64,000 nt of DNA, from the NCBI RefSeq assembly GCF_003335105.1, contig NZ_QFWQ01000005.1, positions 124,001 to 188,000 on the forward strand, read 5' to 3'. The stretch is from Rhodanobacter denitrificans (GTDB lineage: Bacteria > Pseudomonadota > Gammaproteobacteria > Xanthomonadales > Rhodanobacteraceae). The position numbers and the translations under genes are program-made. This document shows positions 55,875-64,000 of the stretch, one piece after another. How positions within the stretch are numbered: the first letter of the stretch is position 1; the number at the start of each line of letters is the position of its first letter. Below the pieces are notes generated by a model, which ran no database searches, was not told the DNA's origin, and was given only the letters and a program-made list of their open reading frames with translations.

Positions 55875-55904
55875 ATGGATTCCCGCTTGCGCGGGAATGA
55901 CGGC
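55875..55904. repeat. Third REP copy, right of the GIY-YIG gene
   Basis: Direct copy of 55486-55515 with one substitution (T to G in the loop side of the stem). With the left pair, it brackets the GIY-YIG gene. Confidence 0.93.
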
Positions 55905-55928
55905 AACAAGGTGCGGAGCATTCGTTAA

Positions 55929-57824
55929 GTGAGCGAAACCATTCTTCTCGACGGCAGCAGCCTGACGCGTGCGCAACTGGTGGCGGTGGCACGGCAAGGC
56001 GCATCGGTGGCGCTGGATCAGGCGCAGCTCAGGCGCGTGCAGCGCGCCGCCGATTTTCTCGCCGAGAAGGTCAGCTGCGGCGAGCCGACCTACGGCGTCA
56101 CCACCGGTTTCGGCAGCAACGCCGACAAGCTGCTCGGTGCGCATCGTGTACGTGACGAACTGCCGGGCGGCAATCCGCACGCGCCCGAAGGCACGCTGCT
56201 GGAGGAATTGCAGCACAACCTGATCATCACCCACGCGGTGTGCGTGGGCAAACCGTTCGGCGAGGATGTGGTGCGGGCGATGCTGCTGATCCGCATCAAC
56301 ACGCTGATGCGCGGACACTCCGGCATTCGGGTGGGCACGCTGGAGGCGCTGGCCGCGATGCTCAACGCGGGTGTGGTGCCGGTGGTGCCGGAGAAGGGCT
56401 CGGTCGGCGCCAGCGGCGACCTGGCACCGCTGTCGCACCTGGCCATCGTGCTGCTCGGCGGCGGCGAGGCGTTCTGGCAGGGCGAGCGGTTGAGCGGCGC
56501 CGAAGCGCTGAAGCGCGCCGGACTCGCACCGATCCGGTTGTCGTTCAAGGAAGGCCTGGCGCTCAACAACGGCACTGCGCAGATGCTGGCCACCGCCGCG
56601 CTGGCGCTGGATGCGCTGGAGCATCTGCTGGATACCGCCGACCTCGCCGCGGCGATGACGCTGGACGCCTTCGCCGGCCGCAGCGGCGCCCTGCGTGCGG
56701 ATGTCCATGCGCTGCGTCCGCATCCGGGGCAGGTGGAAACCGCCGCGCACGTGCGCGAACTGCTGGCCGATTCCACCCTGCTCGACATTCCGTATCACCT
56801 GGTGCCGCGTTTCAAGCCGTGGAGCGCCGAGGCATGGAGCGAAGCGGACGACCAGGCGCTCAGCTTCGACATCGGCTGGGACTGGGTGCCGGCCAACCAG
56901 CGCCACGGCCGCGAAGCGTTCTACGCGCGCTTCCTGCCGTTCAAGGGCGGCAAGAAGCACCAGCCGCAGGACGCCTACAGCCTCCGCTGCATGCCGCAGG
57001 TGCATGGCGCGGTCCGCGATGCCTGGGCGCAGGCCTGCCGGGTGATCGACGTCGAGTTGAATTCGGTCACCGACAATCCGCTGATCTTCCCGGACAACGA
57101 CGACGCGCCGTTCATCGAGGAGCAGGTGATCTCGGCCGGCCACTTCCACGGCATGCCGCTGGCGCTGGCGATGAGCTACGTGAAGGCAGCCATCCCGGTG
57201 CTTGCCTCGATCTCCGAGCGCCGCCTCAACAAGCTGGTCGACCCGGCCACCAACGACGGCCTGCCGGCCTTCCTCACCGGCAACGAGGACGGCACCGATT
57301 CCGGTTTCATGATCGTGCAGTACACCGCCGCGGCACTGGTCAACGACCTGGCGACGCGGGCGCATCCGGCCAGCGTGTATTCGGTGCCGACCAGCGCGAA
57401 TGCCGAGGACCACGTCTCGATGGGTGCCAACGAAGCGCGCCACGTACTGGAAATGATGGAAGACCTCGGTCACGTGCTGGCGCTGGAGCTGTATACCGCC
57501 GCGCAGGCGCTGGACTACCGCCAGGAGATGCTGAACGCGGCTCGCCGGCTGGCCAATCGCGGTGGCTGGCAGGCGCTGGCGGCGAAGATCGCCAACGCGC
57601 CGCGCGAGGGCCAGCCGCACTACGAACAGTTCGTCGCCGAAGTGCAGCAGCTCGTCGCGGCTTTGGCCGGTGCTGGCGATTTCCATGCCGGCGCCGGCGT
57701 GCGCGACGCGCATGCGATCCTGCGCCGGCACATCGGCTTCATGCACCGCGACCGAGCGATGGACGGCGATGTACGCACGGTCTGCGCGCTGGTGCAGCAG
57801 GGCGCGCTTTGCCCGGCGGCATGA
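55929..57824 (+). CDS. Aromatic amino-acid ammonia-lyase family (HAL/PAL/TAL), long form
   Basis: MIO-dependent lyase of 631 aa, which removes ammonia from histidine, phenylalanine or tyrosine. The MIO triad Ala161-Ser162-Gly163 lies in GASGDLAPLSH, with YGVTTGFG and NNGTAQM. About 120 residues longer than typical HAL: one extra segment at about 285-345 (before QDAYSLRCMPQVHG) and another near the C-terminus. Substrate cannot be set from the sequence; the selectivity region reads GTLLEELQ. GTG 55929 is the start. No hutU/hutI genes are nearby. Confidence 0.88.
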   Translation: MSETILLDGSSLTRAQLVAVARQGASVALDQAQLRRVQRAADFLAEKVSCGEPTYGVTTGFGSNADKLLGAHRVRDELPGGNPHAPEGTLLEELQHNLIITHAVCVGKPFGEDVVRAMLLIRINTLMRGHSGIRVGTLEALAAMLNAGVVPVVPEKGSVGASGDLAPLSHLAIVLLGGGEAFWQGERLSGAEALKRAGLAPIRLSFKEGLALNNGTAQMLATAALALDALEHLLDTADLAAAMTLDAFAGRSGALRADVHALRPHPGQVETAAHVRELLADSTLLDIPYHLVPRFKPWSAEAWSEADDQALSFDIGWDWVPANQRHGREAFYARFLPFKGGKKHQPQDAYSLRCMPQVHGAVRDAWAQACRVIDVELNSVTDNPLIFPDNDDAPFIEEQVISAGHFHGMPLALAMSYVKAAIPVLASISERRLNKLVDPATNDGLPAFLTGNEDGTDSGFMIVQYTAAALVNDLATRAHPASVYSVPTSANAEDHVSMGANEARHVLEMMEDLGHVLALELYTAAQALDYRQEMLNAARRLANRGGWQALAAKIANAPREGQPHYEQFVAEVQQLVAALAGAGDFHAGAGVRDAHAILRRHIGFMHRDRAMDGDVRTVCALVQQGALCPAA

Positions 57825-57852
57825 TTCATCCTTTCTGACGGAAGCCAAGACC

Positions 57853-58251
57853 ATGAGCCTGATCCAGACCCCGGTGTCCTACGGCGAGTTGATCGACAAG
57901 ATCACCATCCTGGAGATCAAGTCGCGCCGCATCGCCGATGCGGCCAAGCTGGCCAACGTGCGCAACGAACTGGACCTGCTCAACGCGACCTGGGCCAACG
58001 ACGCGGCCTCGCGGACCGACATCGGCGACGAACGTGCGCGCCTGCTGGCGGTGAACGAGCTGCTGTGGGACATCGAGGACCGCATCCGCCTGAAGGAGAG
58101 GGCGCAGGCCTTCGATCAGGAGTTCATCGAGCTGGCGCGTGCGGTGTATTTCCGCAACGACGAGCGCGCCGCGTTCAAGCGCGAGATCAACCTGAAGCTC
58201 GGCTCGCAGCTGGTCGAGGAAAAGTCGTACCAGGATTACCGCGCGGTCTAA
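57853..58251 (+). CDS. DUF6165-family protein
   Basis: A 132-residue mostly helical protein: TPVSYGELIDKITILEIKSRRI, RNELDLLNATW and ERAAFKREINLKLGSQLVEEKSY. The family often sits beside glycosyltransferase genes, as here (GT9 convergent at 58248), but its role is unknown. Follows the lyase by 28 bp, probably one operon. TAA overlaps the convergent gene's TAG. Confidence 0.87.
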   Translation: MSLIQTPVSYGELIDKITILEIKSRRIADAAKLANVRNELDLLNATWANDAASRTDIGDERARLLAVNELLWDIEDRIRLKERAQAFDQEFIELARAVYFRNDERAAFKREINLKLGSQLVEEKSYQDYRAV

Positions 58252-59306
58252 AACAGCCGCATGTCGCGCGCGGCGGCTTCGTAGCGCTCGATCACCTCGT
58301 CCACGCCGATCAGGTCCATCACGCCGGGCTTCTCGATCTTGCTGCCCCACGGTATCTCGCTGGCCGGCTTGCCCAGAAATTTGCGCGCGGCCTCGTCGTA
58401 CTTGTCCACGCACCAGCGGCGGTCGGAATAGGGGCCGGAACGGTCGGGGTTGCTCGCCGCGTGCAGGCCGAGCACGCGGGTGCCGACCGCGTTGGCCATG
58501 TGCATTGGGCCGGAGTCGGGTGTCAGCAGCAGCTGGGTGCGGCAGAGCAGGGCCAGCAGTTTCTTCAGCGTGTCCTTACCGGTAAGGTCGAGCGGCGGCG
58601 ACTTGCATGCCGCCAGCACGGCATCGGCCATCCCGCGCTCGAAGGCTGACGGGCCGCCGACCATCGCCACGCGCCAGCCGCGTGCGGTGGCATGGTCCAT
58701 CACCGCGGCATAACGCTCCGGCCGCCAGTTGCGCAGCGCATGGCTGGAAGTGGGGCTGACCAGCAGGGTCGGCGCGTCGCCGGGCAGCTGTTCGGCGGCC
58801 CAGGTATGCGCCTCATCGGGGACCGGTATATCCCAACGCACCTGGGTCTGCTTCAGTCCGAGCGGTTCGCAGAAGCTGCCGATCGCGTCCAGCACGTGCT
58901 CGCCGCTGCGCGCGGGGATGCGTTCGTTGATCACCAGGCCGTGCAGGTCCTTCGCGCGCGCGCGGTCGTAGCCGATGCGCCGGTCGGCTTTGATGCCCAG
59001 GCTGAGCAGGTTCGAGCGCAGCGCCACCTGCATCTGCAACAGTGCGTCGAAACGCCGGCCACGCAACGCCGCGTGCACCGAGCGCATGCCGGTCCAGCCG
59101 GCGGCCTTGTCGAAGGTGACGAACTCCACGCCGGGCAGGTCGCCAACCAGCCTGCGTTCCAGCTTGCCGACGATCCAGGTCAGCGAAGTTTGCGGCCACG
59201 CCTGCTGCAGGGTGCGCACCAGCGGTACCACATGGGTGACGTCGCCGATGGCGGAGGTGCGGAGCAGACAGATCGAGGAGGGGGCAGTGATCGGGTTCGG
59301 GGTCAT
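58248..59306 (-). CDS. Glycosyltransferase family 9, heptosyltransferase-like
   Basis: Expected to add ADP-heptose to the LPS inner core. The 352-residue GT-B enzyme has ICLLRTSAIGDVTHVVPLVRTL (N-terminal domain), the SPTSSHALRNWRP region and TPDSGPMHMANAVGTRVLGLH (nucleotide-sugar site). It faces the Kdo kinase gene with a 34-bp gap, so the two genes share a very short divergent promoter region, and the kinase context supports an LPS role. WaaC or WaaF cannot be told apart by eye. Confidence 0.9.
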   Translation of the reverse strand: MTPNPITAPSSICLLRTSAIGDVTHVVPLVRTLQQAWPQTSLTWIVGKLERRLVGDLPGVEFVTFDKAAGWTGMRSVHAALRGRRFDALLQMQVALRSNLLSLGIKADRRIGYDRARAKDLHGLVINERIPARSGEHVLDAIGSFCEPLGLKQTQVRWDIPVPDEAHTWAAEQLPGDAPTLLVSPTSSHALRNWRPERYAAVMDHATARGWRVAMVGGPSAFERGMADAVLAACKSPPLDLTGKDTLKKLLALLCRTQLLLTPDSGPMHMANAVGTRVLGLHAASNPDRSGPYSDRRWCVDKYDEAARKFLGKPASEIPWGSKIEKPGVMDLIGVDEVIERYEAAARDMRLF

Positions 59307-59340
59307 GGGGCTGGGTTAGAATCCGGGGCAGTCACCGGGC

Positions 59341-60072
59341 ATGATGATGCAGGAACAAACCCACAAGGATGCCGAAGGCGCGATTCTGTTCGACGTCGAG
59401 GCATCGCCACAAGTCGGGCACGACTGGTTCGCGCCGGATTACTGGCGCGAGCGCGGTGCGCTGCACACGCAGGCCGGCGGTCGCGGCGGTGTCGCGATCG
59501 TGGCCACGCCGGTGGGCGAATGCGTGCTGCGGCATTATCGTCGTGGCGGCCTGGTCGCCGCGCTGATGGGCGATCGGTATCTGTGGACCGGCGCCGACCG
59601 CACACGCCCGTTCGCGGAATTCCGCCTGCTCGCCGAGATCGCCCGGCTGGAGCTGCCCGGTCCGGCGGTGGTGGCCGCGCGGTATTGCCGGCACGGCATG
59701 TTCTACAGCGCCGACCTGATCACCCGCCGCATCGCCGACGCGCGCACGCTGGCTGAATGCCTGGCGGCGGGGAGGCTGGATGGCGAACTGGCGGAGGAGG
59801 TCGGCGCGCTGGTGGCGCGTTTCCATCGTGCCGGCGTCTGGCATGCCGACCTGAACGCACACAATGTGCTGGTGGCACCGGATGAGCTGTACCTGATCGA
59901 TTTCGACCGCGGCCGCATGCGCATCCCTTCCGTGGCCTGGCAACAGGCGAACCTGCAGCGTCTGCGTCGGTCGCTGCTCAAGCTCGGCGCGGCCGCCGAC
60001 GGCGAGGCGGCGTTCGAGAAGCGCATCTGGCAGCCGCTGCTCTACCGTTATGGGCGTACGCTGAACCCATGA
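59341..60072 (+). CDS. kdkA: 3-deoxy-D-manno-octulosonic acid kinase
   Basis: Phosphorylates Kdo on lipid A, an LPS core step in Haemophilus and Xanthomonadales. The 243-residue protein kinase-like enzyme has the catalytic loop HADLNAHNVLV and the metal motif LIDFDRGRMR, with CVLRHYRRGGLVA as an ATP-binding Lys/Arg region. ATG overlap (ATGA) with the metallo-hydrolase gene downstream. Confidence 0.92.
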   Translation: MMMQEQTHKDAEGAILFDVEASPQVGHDWFAPDYWRERGALHTQAGGRGGVAIVATPVGECVLRHYRRGGLVAALMGDRYLWTGADRTRPFAEFRLLAEIARLELPGPAVVAARYCRHGMFYSADLITRRIADARTLAECLAAGRLDGELAEEVGALVARFHRAGVWHADLNAHNVLVAPDELYLIDFDRGRMRIPSVAWQQANLQRLRRSLLKLGAAADGEAAFEKRIWQPLLYRYGRTLNP

Positions 60073-60827
60073 ACTGGCATCTGCATTTTCTTGGCGTGGG
60101 CGCCGCCCACGCGGTGGAATTGGGCTCGTCGGCCGTGGTGCTGGAACGGGCCGGCGTACCGCTGCTGCTGGTCGACTGCGGCCCCGATACGCTCGACCGC
60201 TACCTGGCGGCGTACGACGCGCTGCCGCCGGCCATCTTCATCACGCATACCCACATGGACCACGTGGCCGGGCTGGAGCAGCTGTTCATCCGCCTGTGGT
60301 TCGACCCGCACCTGCGCGGCACCACCCGGGTGTTTGTCCACGCGGCACTGATGCCGTGGCTGCAGGCGCGCGTCGCCGACTACCCCGGTGCGCTGGCCGA
60401 GGGCGGCGTCAACTTCTGGGAGGCGTTCCGTCTGGTGCCGTGCACTCGCGGTTTCTGGCTGGACGGCCTGTGGTTCGACGTGTTCGCCACCCGCCACCAT
60501 GTGCCGGGCACCTCGTACGGCCTGGCGCTGGATGGCAGCTTCGTCTACACCGGCGACACCCGGCCGATCCCCGAAGTGCTGGCCAGCCGTGCCGGCACCG
60601 GCGAAATCATCGCCCACGACTGCGGCCTGGTCGGCAACCCCTCGCACACCGGCATCGACGACATCGATCGTGAGTATCCCGAAGCGTTGCGTACCCGGCT
60701 GCTGCTTTACCACTACGGCAGCGAAGCCGATGGCACCGCGCTGGCTTCACTCGGCTATCGCATCGCCAGCCCCGACGAGCGGGTCGCCTTGCCCGCTCCG
60801 ATGGAACCCAGGGCCGATGCTGGCTGA
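60069..60827 (+). CDS. Metallo-beta-lactamase-fold hydrolase
   Basis: A 252-residue MBL-fold protein with the metal motif THTHMDHVAG, the His in TRHHVPGTSYGL and the Asp in YTGDTRPIPE. It resembles RNase Z/PhnP-like hydrolases rather than lactamases. Substrate unknown. Co-translated with kdkA. Confidence 0.9.
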   Translation: MNWHLHFLGVGAAHAVELGSSAVVLERAGVPLLLVDCGPDTLDRYLAAYDALPPAIFITHTHMDHVAGLEQLFIRLWFDPHLRGTTRVFVHAALMPWLQARVADYPGALAEGGVNFWEAFRLVPCTRGFWLDGLWFDVFATRHHVPGTSYGLALDGSFVYTGDTRPIPEVLASRAGTGEIIAHDCGLVGNPSHTGIDDIDREYPEALRTRLLLYHYGSEADGTALASLGYRIASPDERVALPAPMEPRADAG

Positions 60828-60921
60828 ATCCGTGCCCGCTCGCTTGCCTGCATGGCCCTGCTGCCGGTATTCTTACTGACTCTTTGAAGGGCTGGATTGC
60901 CGCAAAGAGGGTCAAGTATGC

Positions 60922-61011
60922 GGAGAGGTGTCCGAGTGGTTGAAGGAGCACGCCTGGAAAGTGTGTATACGGTAAAACGTATCGCGGGTTCGAATCCCGC
61001 TCTCTCCGCCA
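60922..61011 (+). tRNA. tRNA-Ser (anticodon GGA)
   Basis: 90 nt with encoded CCA and the long class II variable arm. Acceptor GGAGAGG/CTCTCC (one G-T type junction), anticodon loop CTGGAAA (GGA), T-arm GCGGGTTCGAATCCCGC. Confidence 0.97.
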
Positions 61012-61085
61012 GTTTCTGAACAAGCGCGACAGCCTGAAGCTGGCGCAGCCGCAAAACCAGCAAGCGTGCATCGCTTGACGTCCAT

Positions 61086-61193
61086 GGTGGCCCCGTCGGT
61101 CCCCCCGCGACGATAGTTCGCAAACTCCGCCAGGTCCGGAAGGAAGCAACGGTAGCGAATGATTCGGGTGCCGGGGTGTGGCTGGCGGGGCCG
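61086..61193 (+). ncRNA. ffs: Signal recognition particle 4.5S RNA
   Basis: A long hairpin closed by GGTGGCCCCG and its complement near 61184-61193, with the conserved SRP tip around GTCCGGAAGGAAGCAACGG (61134-61152), where Ffh binds. It lies immediately before dnaX, its usual place in this group. Confidence 0.95.
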
Positions 61194-61272
61194 CCGCCAT
61201 TTTGAGACCAGTCATTACTGACTTACCCCGCCCGACTTGGCACAATCCCAGTTCGCCCCGAGGTAATCAGGC

Positions 61273-62946
61273 ATGTCCTATCAGGTACTCGCCCGCAAAT
61301 GGCGCCCGCGCAAGTTCGCCGAACTGGTCGGGCAGGAACACGTGGTGCGTGCGCTGACCAATGCGCTCGACACCGGGCGCATGCACCACGCCTACCTGTT
61401 CACCGGCACCCGCGGCGTGGGCAAGACCACCATCGCGCGCATCTTCGCCAAGTCGCTGAACTGCGAGCGCGGTCAGTCGGCTGATCCGTGCGGCGAGTGC
61501 GCGGTGTGCACGGCGGTGGACGAGGGCCGCTTCGTCGACCTGCTGGAGATCGACGCGGCCAGCAACACCGGCGTGGACGACGTGCGCGAGGTGATCGAGA
61601 ACGCGCAGTACGCGCCGTCGCGCGGCCGCTTCAAGGTGTACCTGGTGGACGAGGTGCACATGCTGTCGAAGAACGCGTTCAACGCGTTGCTGAAGACGCT
61701 GGAGGAGCCGCCGCCGCACGTGAAGTTCCTGCTCGCCACCACCGACCCGCAGAAGCTGCCGGTGACGGTACTGTCGCGCTGCCTGAAGTTCAACCTGAAA
61801 CGGCTGCTGCCGGAACAGATCTCCGGCCAGATGCGGCACATCCTGGGTGCCGAGAACATTGCCTACGAGGACGGAGCGATCGGCGAACTGGCCCGCGCCG
61901 CGGATGGTTCGCTGCGCGACGGCCTGTCGCTGCTGGACCAGGCGATCGCCTACGGCGGCGGCGCGCTGCATGCCGACGACGTGCGCAACATGCTCGGCAG
62001 TGTGGCGCGCGGGCAGGTGATCGGCGTGCTCGATGCGCTGGCCGCCGGTGACGGCGGGCGGCTGCTCGCCGAGTGCACGCAGATCGCCTCGTACTCGCCC
62101 GACTTCGGCGGTGTGCTGGACGACATCGCCAGCGTGCTGCACCGGCTGCAGCTGATCCAGCTGATCCCCGGTTACCGGCCGGAAGAGGATGGCCCCGACG
62201 ACAACGCGCTGGCGGCGCTGGCCGGGCGGATCGCGCCGGAAGACGTGCAGCTGTACTACCAGATCGCCACCGCCGGTCGCCGCGACCTGGCGCTGGCGCC
62301 GGATGCACGCACCGGTTTCGAGATGGCATTGCTGCGCATGCTGGCGTTCCGTCCCGGCGACGGTGAGCCGGCTGCGCATGCCGAACGGCCGGCCGTGGTC
62401 AGTCCGGCGGTGGCACGTCCCGCGCCCGCGGCACCCGCCCGGTCGGCCGCTGGGGAAGAGCACCGGCACGAATCCCCGCCGCCGCGCGCGCCGGCGGTGC
62501 CGGCACCGCCGCCAGCCGCCCCGGTGGCGCGTGATGCCCACGGACTGCCGGACTGGGAGGCGCTGATCGAGCGCGCCGGCCTGCGCGGACCGTTCGGCCT
62601 GCTGGCGCAGAATGCGGTATTGCGCGAGCGCGACGGGCAGACCCTGGTGCTGGCGCTGCAGCCTGCGCACATGAGCCTGGCGGTCGAGCCGATGGTGAGC
62701 CAGATGGAGGAGCGCATCGGCCACGCGCTGGGCGAGCGCATCCGCCTGCGCTTCGTCAACAGCAGCCAGACCGCCGCCGCGCAGACACCGGCGGCGCGCG
62801 CCGCGCAGGCGCGCGATGCAGCCCAGGCCGCGGCCGAGCAGGCGATCGAAGGCGATCCGCTGGTGCAGTCGCTGAAGCGCGAATTCGGCGCGCGCGTGGT
62901 GCCGCAATCCATCAGACCCTATGACAACGAATCCGGAGCCGTGTGA
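61273..62946 (+). CDS. dnaX: DNA polymerase III subunits tau/gamma
   Basis: Clamp-loader ATPase, 557 aa. Walker A GTRGVGKTT, zinc Cys in CERGQSADPCGECAVC, Walker B-type LVDEVHMLSKNAFNALLKTLEEPP, sensor 1 LATTDPQKLPVTVLSRC. The C-terminal part is Ala/Pro-rich (about 365-410), then the tau-type polymerase-binding domain. No A6G slippery site is visible, so gamma by frameshift is not expected. ATG 61273. TGA overlaps the ybaB ATG (TGATG). Confidence 0.96.
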   Translation: MSYQVLARKWRPRKFAELVGQEHVVRALTNALDTGRMHHAYLFTGTRGVGKTTIARIFAKSLNCERGQSADPCGECAVCTAVDEGRFVDLLEIDAASNTGVDDVREVIENAQYAPSRGRFKVYLVDEVHMLSKNAFNALLKTLEEPPPHVKFLLATTDPQKLPVTVLSRCLKFNLKRLLPEQISGQMRHILGAENIAYEDGAIGELARAADGSLRDGLSLLDQAIAYGGGALHADDVRNMLGSVARGQVIGVLDALAAGDGGRLLAECTQIASYSPDFGGVLDDIASVLHRLQLIQLIPGYRPEEDGPDDNALAALAGRIAPEDVQLYYQIATAGRRDLALAPDARTGFEMALLRMLAFRPGDGEPAAHAERPAVVSPAVARPAPAAPARSAAGEEHRHESPPPRAPAVPAPPPAAPVARDAHGLPDWEALIERAGLRGPFGLLAQNAVLRERDGQTLVLALQPAHMSLAVEPMVSQMEERIGHALGERIRLRFVNSSQTAAAQTPAARAAQARDAAQAAAEQAIEGDPLVQSLKREFGARVVPQSIRPYDNESGAV

Positions 62947-63269
62947 TGAGAGGACAGATCGGTCAGCTGATGCAGCAGGCGCAGCGCATGCAGGAAGACA
63001 TGAAGCGCGCGCAGGAGGAAATCGCGAAACTCGAAGTCACCGGCAGCGCCGGCGGCGGCCTGGTCAGCGTGGTGATGACCGGTGCGCACGAGGTGCGTCG
63101 CGTGCAGATCGACCGGCAGGCGTTTGCCGACGATCCCGAGATGGCCGAGGACCTGGTCGCCGCCGCGATCAACGACGCGGTGAACAAGGTGGCCCAGGTC
63201 AGCAAGGACAAGCTTGGCGGGGTCACCGCCGGGATGAACCTGCCGGCCGGCTTCAAGATGCCGTTCTGA
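62946..63269 (+). CDS. ybaB: YbaB/EbfC nucleoid-associated protein
   Basis: DNA-binding dimer of 107 aa. Starts with a helical MQQAQRMQEDMKRAQEEIAKLEVTG, then GGLVSVVMTGAHEVRRVQID and the MNLPAGFKMPF tail. Between dnaX and recR as usual. ATG 62946 rather than the GTG one codon earlier. Confidence 0.96.
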   Translation: MRGQIGQLMQQAQRMQEDMKRAQEEIAKLEVTGSAGGGLVSVVMTGAHEVRRVQIDRQAFADDPEMAEDLVAAAINDAVNKVAQVSKDKLGGVTAGMNLPAGFKMPF

Positions 63270-63279
63270 AGGCAGGAGT

Positions 63280-63351
63280 GAGTGAAGAGGAGTGAGGCTG
63301 CCTCAGCCTGCCGCTTCCCGCTTTTCTCTCACTCATCACTCCTCTTCACTC
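63280..63351. repeat. Inverted repeat between ybaB and recR
   Basis: GAGTGAAGAGGAGTGA (63280-63295) and its exact complement (63336-63351) form a 16-bp perfect pair, with a smaller inner hairpin (GGCTG/CAGCC). Related to 52839-52890. Confidence 0.8.
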
Positions 63352-63367
63352 GCTACTTGGCTCATCC

Positions 63368-63970
63368 ATGTCCTCCGGTTCCCCCCTCCTCGCCGAACTG
63401 ATCGAAGCGCTGCGCTGCCTGCCTGGCGTGGGCGGCAAGAGCGCGCAGCGGATGGCCTTCCATCTGCTGGAGCGCGAGCGCGAGCGCGGACTGAAGCTGG
63501 CGGCGTTGATGGAGCAGGCGATGCGGCGCATCGGCCATTGCGAGCGCTGCCGCAACTTCAGCGAGGAACCTCTGTGTGCGCTGTGCGCCAGCGCCAGCCG
63601 CGACCGCCAGGTGCTGTGCGTGGTGGAGTCGCCCACCGACCTGGCGGCGATCGAGCAGGCCACCGGCTACCGCGGCCAGTACTTCGTGCTGATGGGTCGG
63701 CTGTCGCCGCTGGACGGGCTGGGCCCGGAGGAACTCGGGCTGGCGCAACTGGCCCAGCGTCTGGGCGAGGGCGAGATCGAGGAGCTGATCATCGCCACCA
63801 ATCCCACCGTGGAAGGCGAGGCCACCGCGCACTACCTGGCGCAGCTGGCGCGTGCCGGTGGCGTGCGGCCGACCCGGCTGGCGCACGGCGTGCCGCTGGG
63901 CGGCGAGCTGGAGTACGTCGATCGCAGCACGCTGGCGCATGCGTTCGGCGGGCGGCAACTGCTCGATTGA
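63368..63970 (+). CDS. recR: Recombination protein RecR
   Basis: DNA gap-repair mediator of the RecFOR pathway, 200 aa. Helix-hairpin-helix ([20 protein letters not shown]), zinc finger [16 protein letters not shown], Toprim domain ([30 protein letters not shown]) and the C-terminal [23 protein letters not shown]. Complete. Confidence 0.97.
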   Translation: MSSGSPLLAELIEALRCLPGVGGKSAQRMAFHLLERERERGLKLAALMEQAMRRIGHCERCRNFSEEPLCALCASASRDRQVLCVVESPTDLAAIEQATGYRGQYFVLMGRLSPLDGLGPEELGLAQLAQRLGEGEIEELIIATNPTVEGEATAHYLAQLARAGGVRPTRLAHGVPLGGELEYVDRSTLAHAFGGRQLLD

Positions 63971-63993
63971 GCGATTACCTTCAGGAAACCGAC

Positions 63994-64000
63994 ATGAGCG
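63994..64000 (+). CDS. Start of a further gene, cut by the window end
   Basis: ATGAGCG follows AGGAAA by a proper distance, 24 bp past recR. Only two codons are visible; identity unknown. Confidence 0.3.

Noticed and set aside
55433-55904. CRISPR array
   Set aside because: Three copies in mixed orientation with unequal gaps, each self-complementary; this is REP layout, not direct repeats with spacers.
60922-61011. tRNA-Ser as the attachment site of an integrated element
   Set aside because: No integrase gene and no second copy of the tRNA 3' end nearby; the following genes are core functions.
61273-62946. Programmed frameshift in dnaX for a gamma subunit
   Set aside because: No A6G or similar slippery run is visible in the expected region.

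Overview
The window looks like a chromosomal segment from a high-GC gammaproteobacterium of the Xanthomonadales, most likely Rhodanobacteraceae (Rhodanobacter/Dyella type). The reasons are the gene order hisG-D-C-B-H-A-F-IE behind a TrpR-like YerC gene, a fused HisB and a fused HisIE, a Tat-exported HiPIP, KdkA, ribosomal protein THX, the ffs-dnaX-ybaB-recR block, and REP families typical of this group. There is no 16S gene, so the genus is inferred. Coding is dense, with many ATGA overlaps. I see no phage, integron, CRISPR array or complete IS element.

Layout. 1-1715: two-component system (kinase cut by the window edge). 1816-4147: zinc homeostasis block (small membrane protein, Zur, MerC-domain protein behind a Zur-like operator, CDF exporter), then THX and an outer-membrane protein. 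5819-13302: YerC regulator and the complete histidine operon. 13309-16276 (minus strand): C13 peptidase-like protein and the methionine-salvage genes mtnC, mtnD and mtnB; a Fur-like box lies between mtnB and HiPIP. 17195-20546: two APC amino-acid permeases separated by a 313-bp element of nested inverted repeats. 20710-28552: NUDIX, 3-hydroxyanthranilate dioxygenase, fasciclin, ParE, ABC exporter, MsrA, arylamine N-acetyltransferase and an S4 protein. 28573-29423: barstar/barnase-type inhibitor and secreted RNase. 29585-42636: peptide transporter, DUF72, PAP2, beta-lactamase-fold hydrolase, esterase, DUF3761, VOC, MscS, GFA and an ABC exporter. 42729-48203: DUF1501, AraC regulator, an Lrp-like relic, then a CueR-like/P1B-ATPase copper module with a 54-codon membrane-protein gene. 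48289-53730: folC, SPOR protein, cvpA, purF, DUF455. 53787-60827: tRNA-Pro, hisS, a GIY-YIG gene set among REP repeats, an aromatic amino acid lyase, DUF6165, LPS-core genes (GT9, KdkA) and a metallo-hydrolase. 60922-63970: tRNA-Ser, SRP RNA, dnaX, ybaB, recR.

The most distinctive signal is how REP-type palindromes meet gene ends. Four genes (mtnD, NUDIX, 3-HAO, DUF72) take their TAG stop from a REP, and the GIY-YIG gene appears to take its ATG from one. Other points worth checking are a 15-bp tandem repeat forming a mini-ORF that bridges hisG and hisD, a hairpin burying the ribosome-binding site of the small gene behind copA, and the nested-palindrome element between the two permeases. I did not find a clear multi-gene system of unknown type.
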